DNA of 64,000 nt from Candidatus Zhuqueibacterota bacterium (GCA_016928775.1 JAFGKD010000124.1:26478-90477), one strand, 5' to 3'. Positions 16,980-26,766 are shown, numbered from the stretch's first letter. Made by a program: numbers and translations. The notes: generated by a model from the letters alone, not told the origin.

Positions 16980-19409
16980 ATGACAAATGGCAACGGCAAA
17001 ATTATTCCCGTGCTCATTGAAGAGGAGATGAAAAATTCATACATCGATTATTCGATGTCAGTGATTGTTGCGCGTGCGCTTCCCGATGTGCGAGATGGTT
17101 TAAAGCCTGTGCACCGACGTGTCTTGTACGGCATGCTGGACCTCGGTTTACGCCCGAATCAGGCTTATAAAAAAAGTGCACGAATTGTCGGCGAAGTGCT
17201 TGGGAAATACCATCCACACGGTGACACGGCAGTTTACGATACCATGGTTCGAATGGCGCAGGATTTCACCATGCGCTACCCACTGGTTGACGGTCAGGGC
17301 AATTTCGGCTCGGTGGATGGTGATTCGCCGGCGGCGATGCGCTACACCGAAGCGCGTTTGGCCTCGATTGCAGAGGAGGTATTGCGGGATATCGAAAAAG
17401 CGACGGTGGACTTTGTTCCCAATTTTGATGACTCTTTGAAAGAGCCGTCCGTGCTGCCATCACTGCTTCCCACCCTGTTGGTGAATGGTGCCGCCGGGAT
17501 TGCCGTTGGTATGGCGACTAATATTCCACCGCATAATCTGGGAGAAGTGGTCGATGCCCTCGTTGCCCTCATCGCGCGACCATCGATCAAGCCCGAATCA
17601 TTGTTCAAATACATCCAGGGTCCGGATTTCCCGACCGGCGCCATGATCTTGGGGACTGAAGGTATCAAAGACTATTTTAGGAGCGGACGCGGAAAAATAA
17701 TCGTGCGCGCAAAAGCGCATATTGAAGAGATGCGCGGTGGCCGCGAACGAATCGTTGTCACCGAGATTCCTTTTCAGGTGAATAAAGCAACCCTGCAAGA
17801 AAAAGTCGCCGCCCTCGTTCGCGAGAAAAAAATCGACGGCATATCCGAAGTTCGCGATGAATCAGACCGGGAAGGTATGCGCATTGTTTTTGAGCTCAGA
17901 AAAGAGGTTTCGGCTGACAAAGTGCTCAAAGATTTATACAAACACACGCAAATGTCCACCACTTTTGGCGTAATTATGTTAGCGCTTGTCGACGGACAGC
18001 CAAAAGTTTTGGCTTTAAGAGATGTATTGTTAGAGTTCCTCAAGTTCCGACACGATGTTGTGCTGCGTCGGACAAAGTTTGAACTCGACAAAGCCGAAAA
18101 GCGCGCCCACATCCTCGAGGGCTATATCATTGCGCTGGATAATATCGATGAAGTCATTGCAATCATTAAAAAGTCGCGTACCGTTGATACGGCACGCGCC
18201 AATTTGCGCAAACGATTCAAGCTGTCGGAGATTCAAGCGCAAGCGATCCTCGATATGCGCTTGCAGCGGCTCACCGGCCTGGAGCGAAAAAAAATTGAGC
18301 AGGAATATCGCGAACTCTTGCAACTTATAGAGCGACTCAAAGCCATACTCGGGAGCCGGGCGCTGCGAATGCAGGTTGTCAAAGATGAATTGCTCGAACT
18401 CAAGGAGAAATATGGCGATCCTCGCCGCACGCAAATTATCGGCAAAAAATTAAAGACGTCCAATTTAAAGGATTTGATGCGCGAGGAGGATTTTATTGTC
18501 ACGTTATCACAGCAAAACTTGATCAAAAGATTTTCATTATCTGATTTTGAAAATGACAAATCGTTGATTAAACCGCGCAGCCAAAAGGATTTTCCTCGCT
18601 ATTCGATGGTATCGTCGAACAGTCATTTTCTCCTCTTTTTCACCAACAAGGGACTGTGTTACCCGCTGCGAACCAGCTTTGTACCCGCCGTAAACGGCAA
18701 TTCCGAAGGCACACTTTTGAACCGATTGATCAGTCTGAAAAAAGATGAAATTATCGTCAACATGATCACAGTACCAAGATTTGAAGATAACCAGTACATC
18801 ATGTTTGGAACGCGCGAAGGACAAGTTAAACGAATCCTGCTTTCCGCCCTTTCCAAACCAAAAGAAGGTGGTTTGGAGGTCATGTCTTTGAAGGGGAACG
18901 ATCATGTCGTTGATGTATTCCTCACTGACGGTCAACGACAAGTTATCATTGGCACGGCGCACGGCATGGCGATTCGTTTTTCAGAACAAGATGTGCGCGA
19001 TATGGGCCTCGGTGCCGGTGGCGTACGCGGTGTCTTGCTTGGCAAGGAAGACACTGTGATCTCGATGATCCCGCTAACAAAGAAAAAATCTACGATATTC
19101 ACCGTTACCACGCTCGGATTTGCCAAACGCAGTTCATTATCCGATTACAGCACCATAAAAAGGGGTGGTAAAGGTATTATCACCTTTAAATTAACCGACA
19201 AAGTTGGCACTTTAGCCGGCTTGCTTGAAGTCGATGACAAAGAGATGATTCTTTTCCTCACCAAGAAGGGCAAGGTTAAACGGGTTCGCACCAAATCGGT
19301 CAAGGTGATGGGACGCGCGACCCAGGGCTCACCTTTGCTCGCGCTGGCTCATGGTGATGCCGTGGCAAAAGTTTTCCCCAGACCGCCGGAATCCTTTAAA
19401 AAAGCATGA
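16980..19409 (+). CDS. gyrA: DNA gyrase subunit A
   Basis: An 809-residue cleavage/religation subunit. Active-site Tyr122 lies in AAMRYTEARL; the quinolone region reads HPHGDTAVYDTMVRM, so Thr occupies the position of E. coli Ser83 and Asp87 is kept. The C-terminal beta-pinwheel contains KRGGKGI, matching the GyrA box needed to wrap DNA, which favours gyrase over topoisomerase IV. It ends the rightward initiation cluster; the next gene is convergent, 10 bases away, with no obvious terminator between. Confidence 0.96.
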   Translation: MTNGNGKIIPVLIEEEMKNSYIDYSMSVIVARALPDVRDGLKPVHRRVLYGMLDLGLRPNQAYKKSARIVGEVLGKYHPHGDTAVYDTMVRMAQDFTMRYPLVDGQGNFGSVDGDSPAAMRYTEARLASIAEEVLRDIEKATVDFVPNFDDSLKEPSVLPSLLPTLLVNGAAGIAVGMATNIPPHNLGEVVDALVALIARPSIKPESLFKYIQGPDFPTGAMILGTEGIKDYFRSGRGKIIVRAKAHIEEMRGGRERIVVTEIPFQVNKATLQEKVAALVREKKIDGISEVRDESDREGMRIVFELRKEVSADKVLKDLYKHTQMSTTFGVIMLALVDGQPKVLALRDVLLEFLKFRHDVVLRRTKFELDKAEKRAHILEGYIIALDNIDEVIAIIKKSRTVDTARANLRKRFKLSEIQAQAILDMRLQRLTGLERKKIEQEYRELLQLIERLKAILGSRALRMQVVKDELLELKEKYGDPRRTQIIGKKLKTSNLKDLMREEDFIVTLSQQNLIKRFSLSDFENDKSLIKPRSQKDFPRYSMVSSNSHFLLFFTNKGLCYPLRTSFVPAVNGNSEGTLLNRLISLKKDEIIVNMITVPRFEDNQYIMFGTREGQVKRILLSALSKPKEGGLEVMSLKGNDHVVDVFLTDGQRQVIIGTAHGMAIRFSEQDVRDMGLGAGGVRGVLLGKEDTVISMIPLTKKKSTIFTVTTLGFAKRSSLSDYSTIKRGGKGIITFKLTDKVGTLAGLLEVDDKEMILFLTKKGKVKRVRTKSVKVMGRATQGSPLLALAHGDAVAKVFPRPPESFKKA

Positions 19410-19419
19410 TACATGCTGA

Positions 19420-22116
19420 TTAAAATTCAAATCCCGCTGAAAAATAAAATTGTCGTTGTCCCCGGTTTGTATGTCCATAGGCAAAACTAAAAGGCCCGAC
19501 CGGAGTTTTGAAGGAAATCGCGGCGCCATAACCACTTGTAAAATCATTGGCTCTGATTTCCTCCATTTTTGCCCACATGGCACCGAGGTCATAGCGTGCG
19601 GAAAGATAGGTGTTAAACATCCAAATGTTCGGCAGCAGGAGTCGATATTCCAGGCTGGTCAGAATCATATGTTTCCCCCAAATCTGCCCTTCTCTCCATC
19701 CATAAAACGAGTCCTGGCCACCCAGGCGAAATTGTTCGGAATAAGGGGTTGATGTCTCGGAAGTACCCCAAATGAGTTTTGGACAAAATGTGTGCCGATT
19801 CCAATAGGTTGTATAAGTCGCGAGTTGGTTCATCACTTTATAAAATGATGCATCCGCTCCCAGAACAAGTCCTGATGAAATTTCATAAAAGAAAATGTGG
19901 TATTTCCCACTAGCAGGAAAAGGTACTTCATCCCGAGTATCGATGATCGTTTTCATGCCAAAGGTATTGATGTTCAAGCTACCGGTGTCATAGCCGTAGC
20001 CCGATACCGAATAAAGATCTATCTTTTCGAATCTCAAGTGGCCTGACAGCGTGCCGAACCGGCCAATTTGCTGGCCAATATCGATATTGAGACCAGTGGC
20101 ATGCCGGACGTATTGACCTGTGCGTTCCAGGTTTGTATAGGCAAAATGATCTGACTCAAAGTGATGCAGATTAAAGCGACTCGTGAGATAGGATTTGAAG
20201 ATACGATCAGCACGATATTCGACAAATGTTTTGAAATCGCGTCCGCCATATTGCAGGTGTAAAGACAAATCGTTTCCAGTACCCCAGATATTTTCGTCGG
20301 CAAATTCTGCAAAAATCCTGGCTGTACGTTCCGAATCATAGCGTGCACCGATTCGGACAACATGCGATGGCTTTTCAATAAAATGTAAATATATATCATG
20401 ATAAATTGACTCGCTCGAGATGATTAAATTCACCGCGCTGAACAGATCGGTTGCATAAATGTTTTTAATGCCATTCTGGGCTCGATCAAATCGAAAGAGA
20501 TCGCCTTTTTTTATGTCAAATTCACGCGAAATAACAAACGGTTGCGTTTTCTGCAAGCCCGATAAATTGATATTTTTGACAAGTCCCTCGAATATGTACA
20601 CGTGCGCAGAGTGATCATACGGATTAAAGTTTATTTTTTCAATCTTGGCCAATGACAAGCCACGCGTTCGATACATCTTTAAAATCCGCTCGACAGCTAA
20701 CTGAATTTTATGGTGATTTATCGGCTGATTCAGCAAATGCGAAAAATGTTGACGCAAAGAATCGTCGGGTATTTGTGAGTTCCCATAAAAAACAATCGAA
20801 TTCAGTTCCGGATTAAAATCAATATCAAAAGAAAGGATGGATTTCTCATCCGCTTGATAAATTTTTGCTGCAACATTATCAACCTGACCGGAACTATAAA
20901 TGTTTTTCAAAATCGTTCTAATATCACACGACGAGAATTTTTTTTGTTGCATATTGATAAAACGAGCAAGTTCATCACGGTTGGCACCGGACACAGTGAT
21001 CTGATCAATTCGAAAAGACTCGGCTGATGACTCTTTATTTTCAACGTCCTGGAGGATGTCTTTTATTTTTGTTATCTGAAGCTGCGTGCGCCGAATACCC
21101 TCCTTGTACAGGAAATCGAGAGCGGCAAAATTGGTCGAGACGATGCGCAAATCGTCGAAACATATGGCCACATCTGCTGAATCGAGTTGCGATTTATCTT
21201 TCTCCTGCTGCATGATGGTGGTGATCTGATCCGCAATTTCCCAGGGGGCGGCAATTTTGTCCGGCGAGCGTAGTGGAGAAGTTGTATCCACCGCAATAAC
21301 GACGTCGACACCCGATTTTTTCGTTTCAACAACCGGGATGTTATCAACAACGCCGCCATCAACGAGAGAATAGTTTTTGTATTCAACGGGACTAAAAAGC
21401 AAAGGTATACCCACTGTTGCGCGCATGGCTTGTGCCAGATCACCTTGAGTCAAGACAATTTTTTCGCCGGTGAGTATATCCGTTGATATAATTTTGAGTG
21501 GTATTTTCAGTTGATCAAAATGGCTTGCATGATAATAGGCATTGAGGATGAGTTCCGTAAATGTTGTGTACAATTTTTGTCCCGGGCTATAGGCTTCCGG
21601 GACGACCGGTTTGAAAAAATCCATACGAAATTGTAGCAGCGCTCGGCCCCGCTTTTCTTTTTCCCCTAAAAATAAAGTGGATCGTTGCGGAGCGTCAGAG
21701 ATAACGGCGCTCCACTCTGTTGATCTCGCGAGATCAATGATTTCATCCGGTGAATAGCCAGCGGCGTACAATCCGCCTATGACGCCGCCAATACTGCTGC
21801 CTACTATCACATCAATGGGGATATTTTCTTCTTCCAAAACTTTGAGCACGCCAACCTGGGCGATGCCGCGAATGCCGCCACCGCTTAATGTTAATCCAAC
21901 ACGCGGTCGCTTGAGCTTTTTTTTCGGGACAATCGACCGCAACGAGCGTCCCTCTGACTCAAATGACAAATTAAATTCTTTGACGATCTCGTCCGGCTTT
22001 GCGGTCGCTGCACTTGTACAAACGTGGAACAGTATAAAAAGAATAAAAAAATATCGAATATATTTTGAATAATTTTGCGTTATATCAGACCTCTCGAATG
22101 GGTGGTATTTGAACAA
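19420..22116 (-). CDS. Patatin-like phospholipase with POTRA and outer-membrane beta-barrel (type Vd-like)
   Basis: A protein of about 898 residues: signal peptide (FFILFILFHVCTSAATA, about 26-42), patatin lipase domain (about 70-330) with oxyanion hole SGGGIRG, nucleophile GSSIGG and DGG (VDGGVVDNIP), POTRA repeats (about 370-570) and a C-terminal 16-strand-type barrel ending in Phe (FYFSAGFEF). This matches PlpD/FplA autotransporters, in which an active lipase is displayed or released, or the FCB two-partner-like BamA-patatin fusions. The Ser-Asp dyad is intact. The start is probably TTG at 22116; support for it is weak. Convergent with gyrA. Confidence 0.88.
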   Translation of the reverse strand: MFKYHPFERSDITQNYSKYIRYFFILFILFHVCTSAATAKPDEIVKEFNLSFESEGRSLRSIVPKKKLKRPRVGLTLSGGGIRGIAQVGVLKVLEEENIPIDVIVGSSIGGVIGGLYAAGYSPDEIIDLARSTEWSAVISDAPQRSTLFLGEKEKRGRALLQFRMDFFKPVVPEAYSPGQKLYTTFTELILNAYYHASHFDQLKIPLKIISTDILTGEKIVLTQGDLAQAMRATVGIPLLFSPVEYKNYSLVDGGVVDNIPVVETKKSGVDVVIAVDTTSPLRSPDKIAAPWEIADQITTIMQQEKDKSQLDSADVAICFDDLRIVSTNFAALDFLYKEGIRRTQLQITKIKDILQDVENKESSAESFRIDQITVSGANRDELARFINMQQKKFSSCDIRTILKNIYSSGQVDNVAAKIYQADEKSILSFDIDFNPELNSIVFYGNSQIPDDSLRQHFSHLLNQPINHHKIQLAVERILKMYRTRGLSLAKIEKINFNPYDHSAHVYIFEGLVKNINLSGLQKTQPFVISREFDIKKGDLFRFDRAQNGIKNIYATDLFSAVNLIISSESIYHDIYLHFIEKPSHVVRIGARYDSERTARIFAEFADENIWGTGNDLSLHLQYGGRDFKTFVEYRADRIFKSYLTSRFNLHHFESDHFAYTNLERTGQYVRHATGLNIDIGQQIGRFGTLSGHLRFEKIDLYSVSGYGYDTGSLNINTFGMKTIIDTRDEVPFPASGKYHIFFYEISSGLVLGADASFYKVMNQLATYTTYWNRHTFCPKLIWGTSETSTPYSEQFRLGGQDSFYGWREGQIWGKHMILTSLEYRLLLPNIWMFNTYLSARYDLGAMWAKMEEIRANDFTSGYGAAISFKTPVGPFSFAYGHTNRGQRQFYFSAGFEF

Positions 22117-22234
22117 AAATTACCAAAGGGTCATCAGAAAAGCAAGATCAATTCGCAATATCATGTAAAACTCGGTCATGAGCGATCGTACTGCTTCCCC
22201 TGGGGGTGCAGGCATTTCGGCAAAAGCAGAGTGA

Positions 22235-22489
22235 TCAGTTGGGGGTAATATTTAAGATCAGGGCGGGCAATTTCTCCGTCGTAATTAATATGGACATGTT
22301 GTCAGTATCAAAACACATGGCCTCTGCCTGCTCCAATGCGGGGTGTTCTATGAGTACCCTCTCCGAATTGAGCGAGTTGATTATTGGCTTGTCCGGTTGA
22401 TGCGGATAAAGGAATACACGTCGATAGCTCAAAACCGAGAGCATTGAATAATCCGATAAAATATCTTTCACATCACCATTTTTCATCAC
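22235..22489 (-). pseudogene. Probable remnant of a secreted beta-propeller protein
   Basis: An 84-codon frame without a start-proximal ribosome site, open back to the psiE stop codon. The end reads like the last propeller blades of phytase/SdiA-regulated-like proteins (VLIEHPALEQAEAMCFDTDNMSILITTEKLPALILNI). No signal peptide and no upstream blades remain. It may be a 3' fragment left after deletion, although a short real gene cannot be ruled out. The relation to propeller proteins is my pattern recognition only. Confidence 0.35.
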
Positions 22490-22515
22490 TGTGCCACTGA
22501 TTTTGGCCGCACATT

Positions 22516-23022
22516 TTAAAAATCTTTATTACCTTTAATCATTTCATAAGAAGGGGAAATGGTATCGGTTTTCGACGGAGATTGTTCAGCGTCCTCCTTT
22601 TTTTCGTGCGCCCGTTTGACAAGATAGAAGCCCACAGATAAAGCCAAAATAACCGCCCCCATACCATATAAGGTTTCCGGCGTGGTCTGTTTGTAGTCAA
22701 GAATAATGATTTTGCGCGCAATGGCGATCATGGCTACAACAACAACGACCTCAAGATGGAATCTGTGCTCGAGATAAGCTCTGATCGTGGCAAGCAACTC
22801 GAGTGCAATCAGCACCATAAGGAAAAATCCAAGCACTTCGAGCAAGTCCTGTAAACCGAACATAAACTTTGGCGGACTCATAAATTCATGATACATGATG
22901 ATCGCGAGCTCTATAGCTGAAATAGCGACTGTGATGAGCATCAGCAACAATAGCACAATCACAACAGCGGTTTCCACCTTTTTGGTCAAATCAAGCATAT
23001 AGCGCCTCAGGTTATTTGACAT
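22516..23022 (-). CDS. PsiE family membrane protein
   Basis: Up to 168 residues with four transmembrane helices (about 15-37, 55-80, 90-108 and 122-140), and the PsiE core ELLATIRAYLEHRFHLEVVVVVAMIAIARKIIILD (PF06146, phosphate-starvation-inducible E). The molecular function of the family is unknown. The ATG at 22998 has a TGAGG site six bases ahead and may be the true start; the ATG at 23022 has weaker support. The leader contains an intrinsic terminator (see 23037-23072), so expression may be attenuated. The Lys/Glu/Ser-rich tail is cytoplasmic. Confidence 0.85.
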   Translation of the reverse strand: MSNNLRRYMLDLTKKVETAVVIVLLLLMLITVAISAIELAIIMYHEFMSPPKFMFGLQDLLEVLGFFLMVLIALELLATIRAYLEHRFHLEVVVVVAMIAIARKIIILDYKQTTPETLYGMGAVILALSVGFYLVKRAHEKKEDAEQSPSKTDTISPSYEMIKGNKDF

Positions 23023-23036
23023 AACAACTCTGGTAA

Positions 23037-23072
23037 ATTAAAAAAGCGTCGATAAAAAAGCAACCGACGCTT
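23037..23072 (-). terminator. Rho-independent terminator in the psiE leader
   Basis: On the minus strand the stem AAGCGTCG / CGACGCTT (23072-23065 with 23051-23044, 13-base loop) runs directly into a T tract, then 15-20 bases later reaches psiE. A terminator here, between a divergent gene and psiE, would act on transcripts heading into psiE. Confidence 0.6.
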
Positions 23073-23224
23073 CATCTTTTTGTGATAAATTATCTCGTCA
23101 ACGAGAACAAAACAGCTCGGCAATTTCGTTTATTCCCAAAGTTTTCCTTGAAATAGTGTCGACATATTTTTACTATATAATATTGTGTTTATTCCACCTT
23201 CTTACCCAACAAAGGAGACCTCAC

Positions 23225-24793
23225 ATGACTGCCAATCACATCAACCGCCGACAATTTTTAAGGAGCGCGGCAATAGGATCCGCTGCTTTTATGATGTCAG
23301 TGAATTTCTCATGTGCATCGCAAAAAAAGCGGCCAAATATTTTGTTCATCTTTGCGGATGACCACGCCTATCAGGCCATCAGCGCTTATGGCTCAAATCG
23401 TAACAAGACGCCAAATATCGACCGCCTTGCCAACGAAGGTATTTTGTTCACGAACTGTTGCGTCACCAATTCTATTTGTGCGCCATCACGTGCGGTCATT
23501 CAAACCGGCAAGCACAGTCATTTGAATGGCGTCTATGACAACAGACAGGAGTTTGACACCTCCCAGCAAACCTTCCCCAAGCTGATGAAGAGCGCAGGAT
23601 ATGAAACCGCCATGATCGGCAAGTGGCATCTGAAGGCCGAACCCAGCTATTTTGATTACTGGGAAGTGCTACCCGGGCAGGGTCACTATTACAATCCTGA
23701 TTTCCGCACAGTGAACGGGATGGTTCGAGAAGAAGGATATGTGACAGATATTATCACTGACAAGGCGCTGAACTGGCTACAAACCAAACGCGATCCGGAA
23801 AAGCCGTTTATGTTGATGTTACAACATAAAGCGCCACACCGCGAGTGGTTGCCCAATTTAAAAGACATCAATTTATACGACGATATCGAGATGCCAGAAC
23901 CGCAAACATTGTTTGATGACTACTCGGGTCGCGGCACAGCGGCCACCATGCAAGAAATGGAGATTGATCGGCACATGAGCTTGAACACCGATTTAAAGGT
24001 GTGGAATTATGATGACCCAACAGCCAGAGAGAGCCACTTTATCAAGCGAATGACACCACGGCAACTCGAGCAGTGGCGAGCAGGCTATGAACAAAAGAAT
24101 TTGTCTTTTCAGGCTGCCGAACCGCAGGGTAATGAGCTGGTGCGCTGGAAATACCAGCGTTATATCAAAGACTATTTGCGCTGCATTCATTCCATTGATG
24201 AAAATGTTGGCCGGGTATTGGCATATCTCGATGAATCAGGTCTGGCCAAAAATACCGTTGTTGTTTATTCATCCGACCAGGGTTTCTACCTTGGCGAGCA
24301 CGGCTGGTTCGATAAACGATGGATGTACGAAGAATCCTTTAAAACGCCGTTCATTGCGCGCTGGCCCGGCGTGATCCAATCCGGCTCAACGAGTGACGCG
24401 CTCGTTTCCAACCTCGATTTCCCCGAAACTTTTCTCGATATTGCCGGTGTGCCGATCCCGGAAGATATGCAAGGAGTCAGTTTAAAACCCATACTTAAAG
24501 GCAAACAACCGACTAACTGGCGTCAGAGTCTCTATTATCATTATTATGAGTATCCGGCAGTACACATGGTCAATAAACACGAGGGTGTCTACGACGGCCG
24601 TTACAAATTAATGCATTTTTACGAGCTCGATGAATGGGAATTGTACGATCTGCAGAACGATCCGCAGGAATTGTCAAGTCTCTATGACGATCCGGCGTAT
24701 GCGGCTGAAGTGACGCGGCTAAAGGCAGAGTTAAACAAGCTGAAAAAGCAGTACAAGGTGCCGGAAGAACGGACGTATGAGTACGGCAAGTGA
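23225..24793 (+). CDS. Sulfatase (arylsulfatase A family, FGly type), Tat-exported
   Basis: A 522-residue enzyme from the ATG at 23225 (AAAGGAG seven bases ahead). Twin-arginine signal NRRQFLRSAA, then RPNILFIFADDHAYQ with metal Asp residues, and the modification motif CAPSR with Cys85 as the formylglycine precursor; GKWHLK and the late DQGFYLGEHGWFDK loop are also typical. The C-terminal part includes the DUF4976-like YYHYYEYPAVHMVNKHEG and the ELYDLQNDPQE block. It hydrolyses sulfate esters, likely of a polysaccharide or glycosaminoglycan, in the periplasm. No formylglycine-generating enzyme is encoded in the window. The DUF6807 gene follows after 53 bases. Confidence 0.93.
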   Translation: MTANHINRRQFLRSAAIGSAAFMMSVNFSCASQKKRPNILFIFADDHAYQAISAYGSNRNKTPNIDRLANEGILFTNCCVTNSICAPSRAVIQTGKHSHLNGVYDNRQEFDTSQQTFPKLMKSAGYETAMIGKWHLKAEPSYFDYWEVLPGQGHYYNPDFRTVNGMVREEGYVTDIITDKALNWLQTKRDPEKPFMLMLQHKAPHREWLPNLKDINLYDDIEMPEPQTLFDDYSGRGTAATMQEMEIDRHMSLNTDLKVWNYDDPTARESHFIKRMTPRQLEQWRAGYEQKNLSFQAAEPQGNELVRWKYQRYIKDYLRCIHSIDENVGRVLAYLDESGLAKNTVVVYSSDQGFYLGEHGWFDKRWMYEESFKTPFIARWPGVIQSGSTSDALVSNLDFPETFLDIAGVPIPEDMQGVSLKPILKGKQPTNWRQSLYYHYYEYPAVHMVNKHEGVYDGRYKLMHFYELDEWELYDLQNDPQELSSLYDDPAYAAEVTRLKAELNKLKKQYKVPEERTYEYGK

Positions 24794-24846
24794 TATGCAT
24801 CATATAGCAGAGAATACATACTGACGCTTCAAGCAGTGAGGTATCT

Positions 24847-25788
24847 ATGAACAAAATTAGGGCACTCTTATTTTTATCCGCAGCTCTCCTCTCGTGCACG
24901 TCACATAACTCGACGATTCAATGCGTCGAAACCGACCAGGGCTTTTTGTTTACCGAAAATGGCAGCAACGTTGCTTTTTACCAGCGGGCTCCCAAATCTT
25001 ATAACGGTGCCTATACGCGCAACAATTACGTTCATCCGCTCTGGTCGCTGGCCGGCGATACGTTGACCGAGGATTATCCACCGGATCATGCCCATCATCG
25101 CGGCATCTTTTGGGCGTGGCACCAAATCTGTGTTGGCGACAAGCGTTTGGGCGACGCCTGGGAGTGCAGAGACTTTGTCTGGGATGTCGCAGATGCGACA
25201 ATCGAGGATGCGGAAAACGGCGCCAAAACGTTGTCCGTTTTGGTGTTTTGGAAATCCCCGGACTTTGTCAATCAGGGCGGAGAGATGATTCCTGCAGTGA
25301 AAGAAAGCACTCGAATAACCATTTACCCCCAAAATGAACACTCTCGCAGCATTGATGTTGAAATTCAGTTGCTGGCAATGCAGGATCATGTTGAAATAGG
25401 GGGTTCAGAGGATGAAAAAGGTTATGGTGGATTTTCACTGCGAATCAAATGCCCGGATGATTTAACATTTATCAGCTCGACCGGTGACGTCCAACCGCAA
25501 AACGAGGCTCTAGTCGCCGGCCCGTGGATAAATATGCTGGGTACGTATGACGGCGAAAACAGATCTGGAGTTGCGGTATTATGTCATCCAGCCAATCCGG
25601 AACCGATCAACAGATGGATTTTACGCCAGGCACGTAGTATGCAAAATCCGGTGTATCCTGGACGCGAGAAAGTTCCGGTTTTAAAAGAAAACCCGACAAT
25701 TTTACGATATCGAGTAATTGTGCACAATGGCGATGCGGATGTGGGTGATTTGTATTCAGAGTATACAAAAATCTCGAAAAGATTTTAA
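24847..25788 (+). CDS. DUF6807 (PmoA-like) lipoprotein
   Basis: A 313-residue protein with a lipoprotein signal (LLFLSAALLSC, Cys about 17) and the DUF6807 fold, formerly called 'methane oxygenase PmoA' although unrelated to methane oxidation. The family motif DHAHHRGIFWAWHQ (about residues 80-93) is rich in His and may bind metal. DUF6807 proteins are common beside sulfatases and glycoside hydrolases in FCB and Planctomycetes, so a part in sugar catabolism is likely. Start ATG has a GAGG site; probably co-transcribed with the sulfatase. Confidence 0.82.
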   Translation: MNKIRALLFLSAALLSCTSHNSTIQCVETDQGFLFTENGSNVAFYQRAPKSYNGAYTRNNYVHPLWSLAGDTLTEDYPPDHAHHRGIFWAWHQICVGDKRLGDAWECRDFVWDVADATIEDAENGAKTLSVLVFWKSPDFVNQGGEMIPAVKESTRITIYPQNEHSRSIDVEIQLLAMQDHVEIGGSEDEKGYGGFSLRIKCPDDLTFISSTGDVQPQNEALVAGPWINMLGTYDGENRSGVAVLCHPANPEPINRWILRQARSMQNPVYPGREKVPVLKENPTILRYRVIVHNGDADVGDLYSEYTKISKRF

Positions 25789-25797
25789 ATTTTTCTC

Positions 25798-25826
25798 TTG
25801 ACATTGAGCGAATAGGCAGATATATT
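25798..25826 (+). promoter_or_regulatory. Consensus sigma-70 promoter of khpA
   Basis: TTGACA (25798-25803), 17-base spacer, TATATT (25821-25826). The leader to khpA is about 130 bases long, leaving room for post-transcriptional control. Confidence 0.65.
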
Positions 25827-25963
25827 TAATTTAACTAAGTTTAGTAAAGTTAGTGACCCCCTCAAACGAAAGGAGAAATGGGGAGTGGGTTAGCCGTTTG
25901 ATCTTCACTGATGCAAAGCTCAGTTCTACTATAAAAAATGAACCAAGTATATAAGGAAACGAT

Positions 25964-26194
25964 ATGAAAGAGTTCGTGGAGTACATCGTGAAGCACTTGG
26001 TTGATAACCCCGAGGCCGTTAAAGTATCTGAGGTTGTGGGGGAGACAACCGTTGTCTATGAATTAAAAGTAGACCAGCCGGACATGGGAAAGGTAATCGG
26101 CAAAAACGGTCGAACAGCACATGCTATTCGCGTTCTTTTGAGCGCTGTCGCTCGAAAAGCCGGCAAACATGCAACTCTGGAGATTTTAGAGTAG
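25964..26194 (+). CDS. khpA: KH-domain RNA-binding protein KhpA
   Basis: A 76-residue single KH domain with the GxxG signature in GKVIGKNGRTAHAIRVLLSAVARK. KhpA (YlqC family) binds RNA as a dimer or with KhpB/Jag. In many genomes it lies between rpsP and rimM; here it stands alone behind its own strong promoter and a terminator. Full length for the family. Confidence 0.93.
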   Translation: MKEFVEYIVKHLVDNPEAVKVSEVVGETTVVYELKVDQPDMGKVIGKNGRTAHAIRVLLSAVARKAGKHATLEILE

Positions 26195-26261
26195 AGTATC
26201 CGCTCTATTATAATTCAACAAGAGGGGCCACAGCTTTTTCTCAGGAGGCCAGTAGTGTTTC

Positions 26262-26293
26262 AAATCCATCACCCCCGCAGTGATGGATTTTTT
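26262..26293 (+). terminator. Rho-independent terminator after khpA
   Basis: An 11-base perfect stem AAATCCATCAC (26262-26272) / GTGATGGATTT (26280-26290), seven-base loop, then T's. It separates khpA from the convergent rlmH. Confidence 0.85.
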
Positions 26294-26759
26294 ATTTGTG
26301 ATATTTTTCACCTCGTAATATTGAAAACGCTCGATAGATTTGCTCCAATACCATCACAGCAGCTAATTCATGCGGGAATGTCATTTTTGAGAATGAAATG
26401 ATGGCATCCGCCCTCTGTTTGACAATGTCATGAACACCCAATGGCCCGCCAATGATAAAGATGAGCTGCTTTCGACTCTCGACAGCCACACGGTTGAGCA
26501 CTTGGGAAAATTCTTTTGACGAATATTGTCTTCCTTTCCGATCCAAAACGACAACAAAATCCGATCCAGACACTTTTTCCAGAATTTTACTGCCTTCCCG
26601 ATTTTTGATAACAGCCTCTGAAAGGCTTTTAATTTTTTCCGGCTTTATCTGGACAAATTCCGCCGGGGAATAGTAATTGATGCGCTTGAGGTACATATTT
26701 GCCAGTGCATTTAAACTGCTGTTGTCAACTTTGCCGGCGATAATAATTTGTATTTTCAT
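26292..26759 (-). CDS. rlmH: 23S rRNA pseudouridine-1915 N3-methyltransferase
   Basis: A 155-residue SPOUT methyltransferase with the trefoil-knot SAM site FIIGGPLGVHD and the C-terminal block KMTFPHELAAVMVLEQIYRAFSILRGEKYHK ending in the conserved YHK. It methylates Psi1915 in helix 69 of 23S rRNA on assembled 70S ribosomes. It lies seven bases behind the MMPL transporter gene and probably rides on that transcript. Confidence 0.95.
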   Translation of the reverse strand: MKIQIIIAGKVDNSSLNALANMYLKRINYYSPAEFVQIKPEKIKSLSEAVIKNREGSKILEKVSGSDFVVVLDRKGRQYSSKEFSQVLNRVAVESRKQLIFIIGGPLGVHDIVKQRADAIISFSKMTFPHELAAVMVLEQIYRAFSILRGEKYHK

Positions 26760-26766
26760 GATTTTT

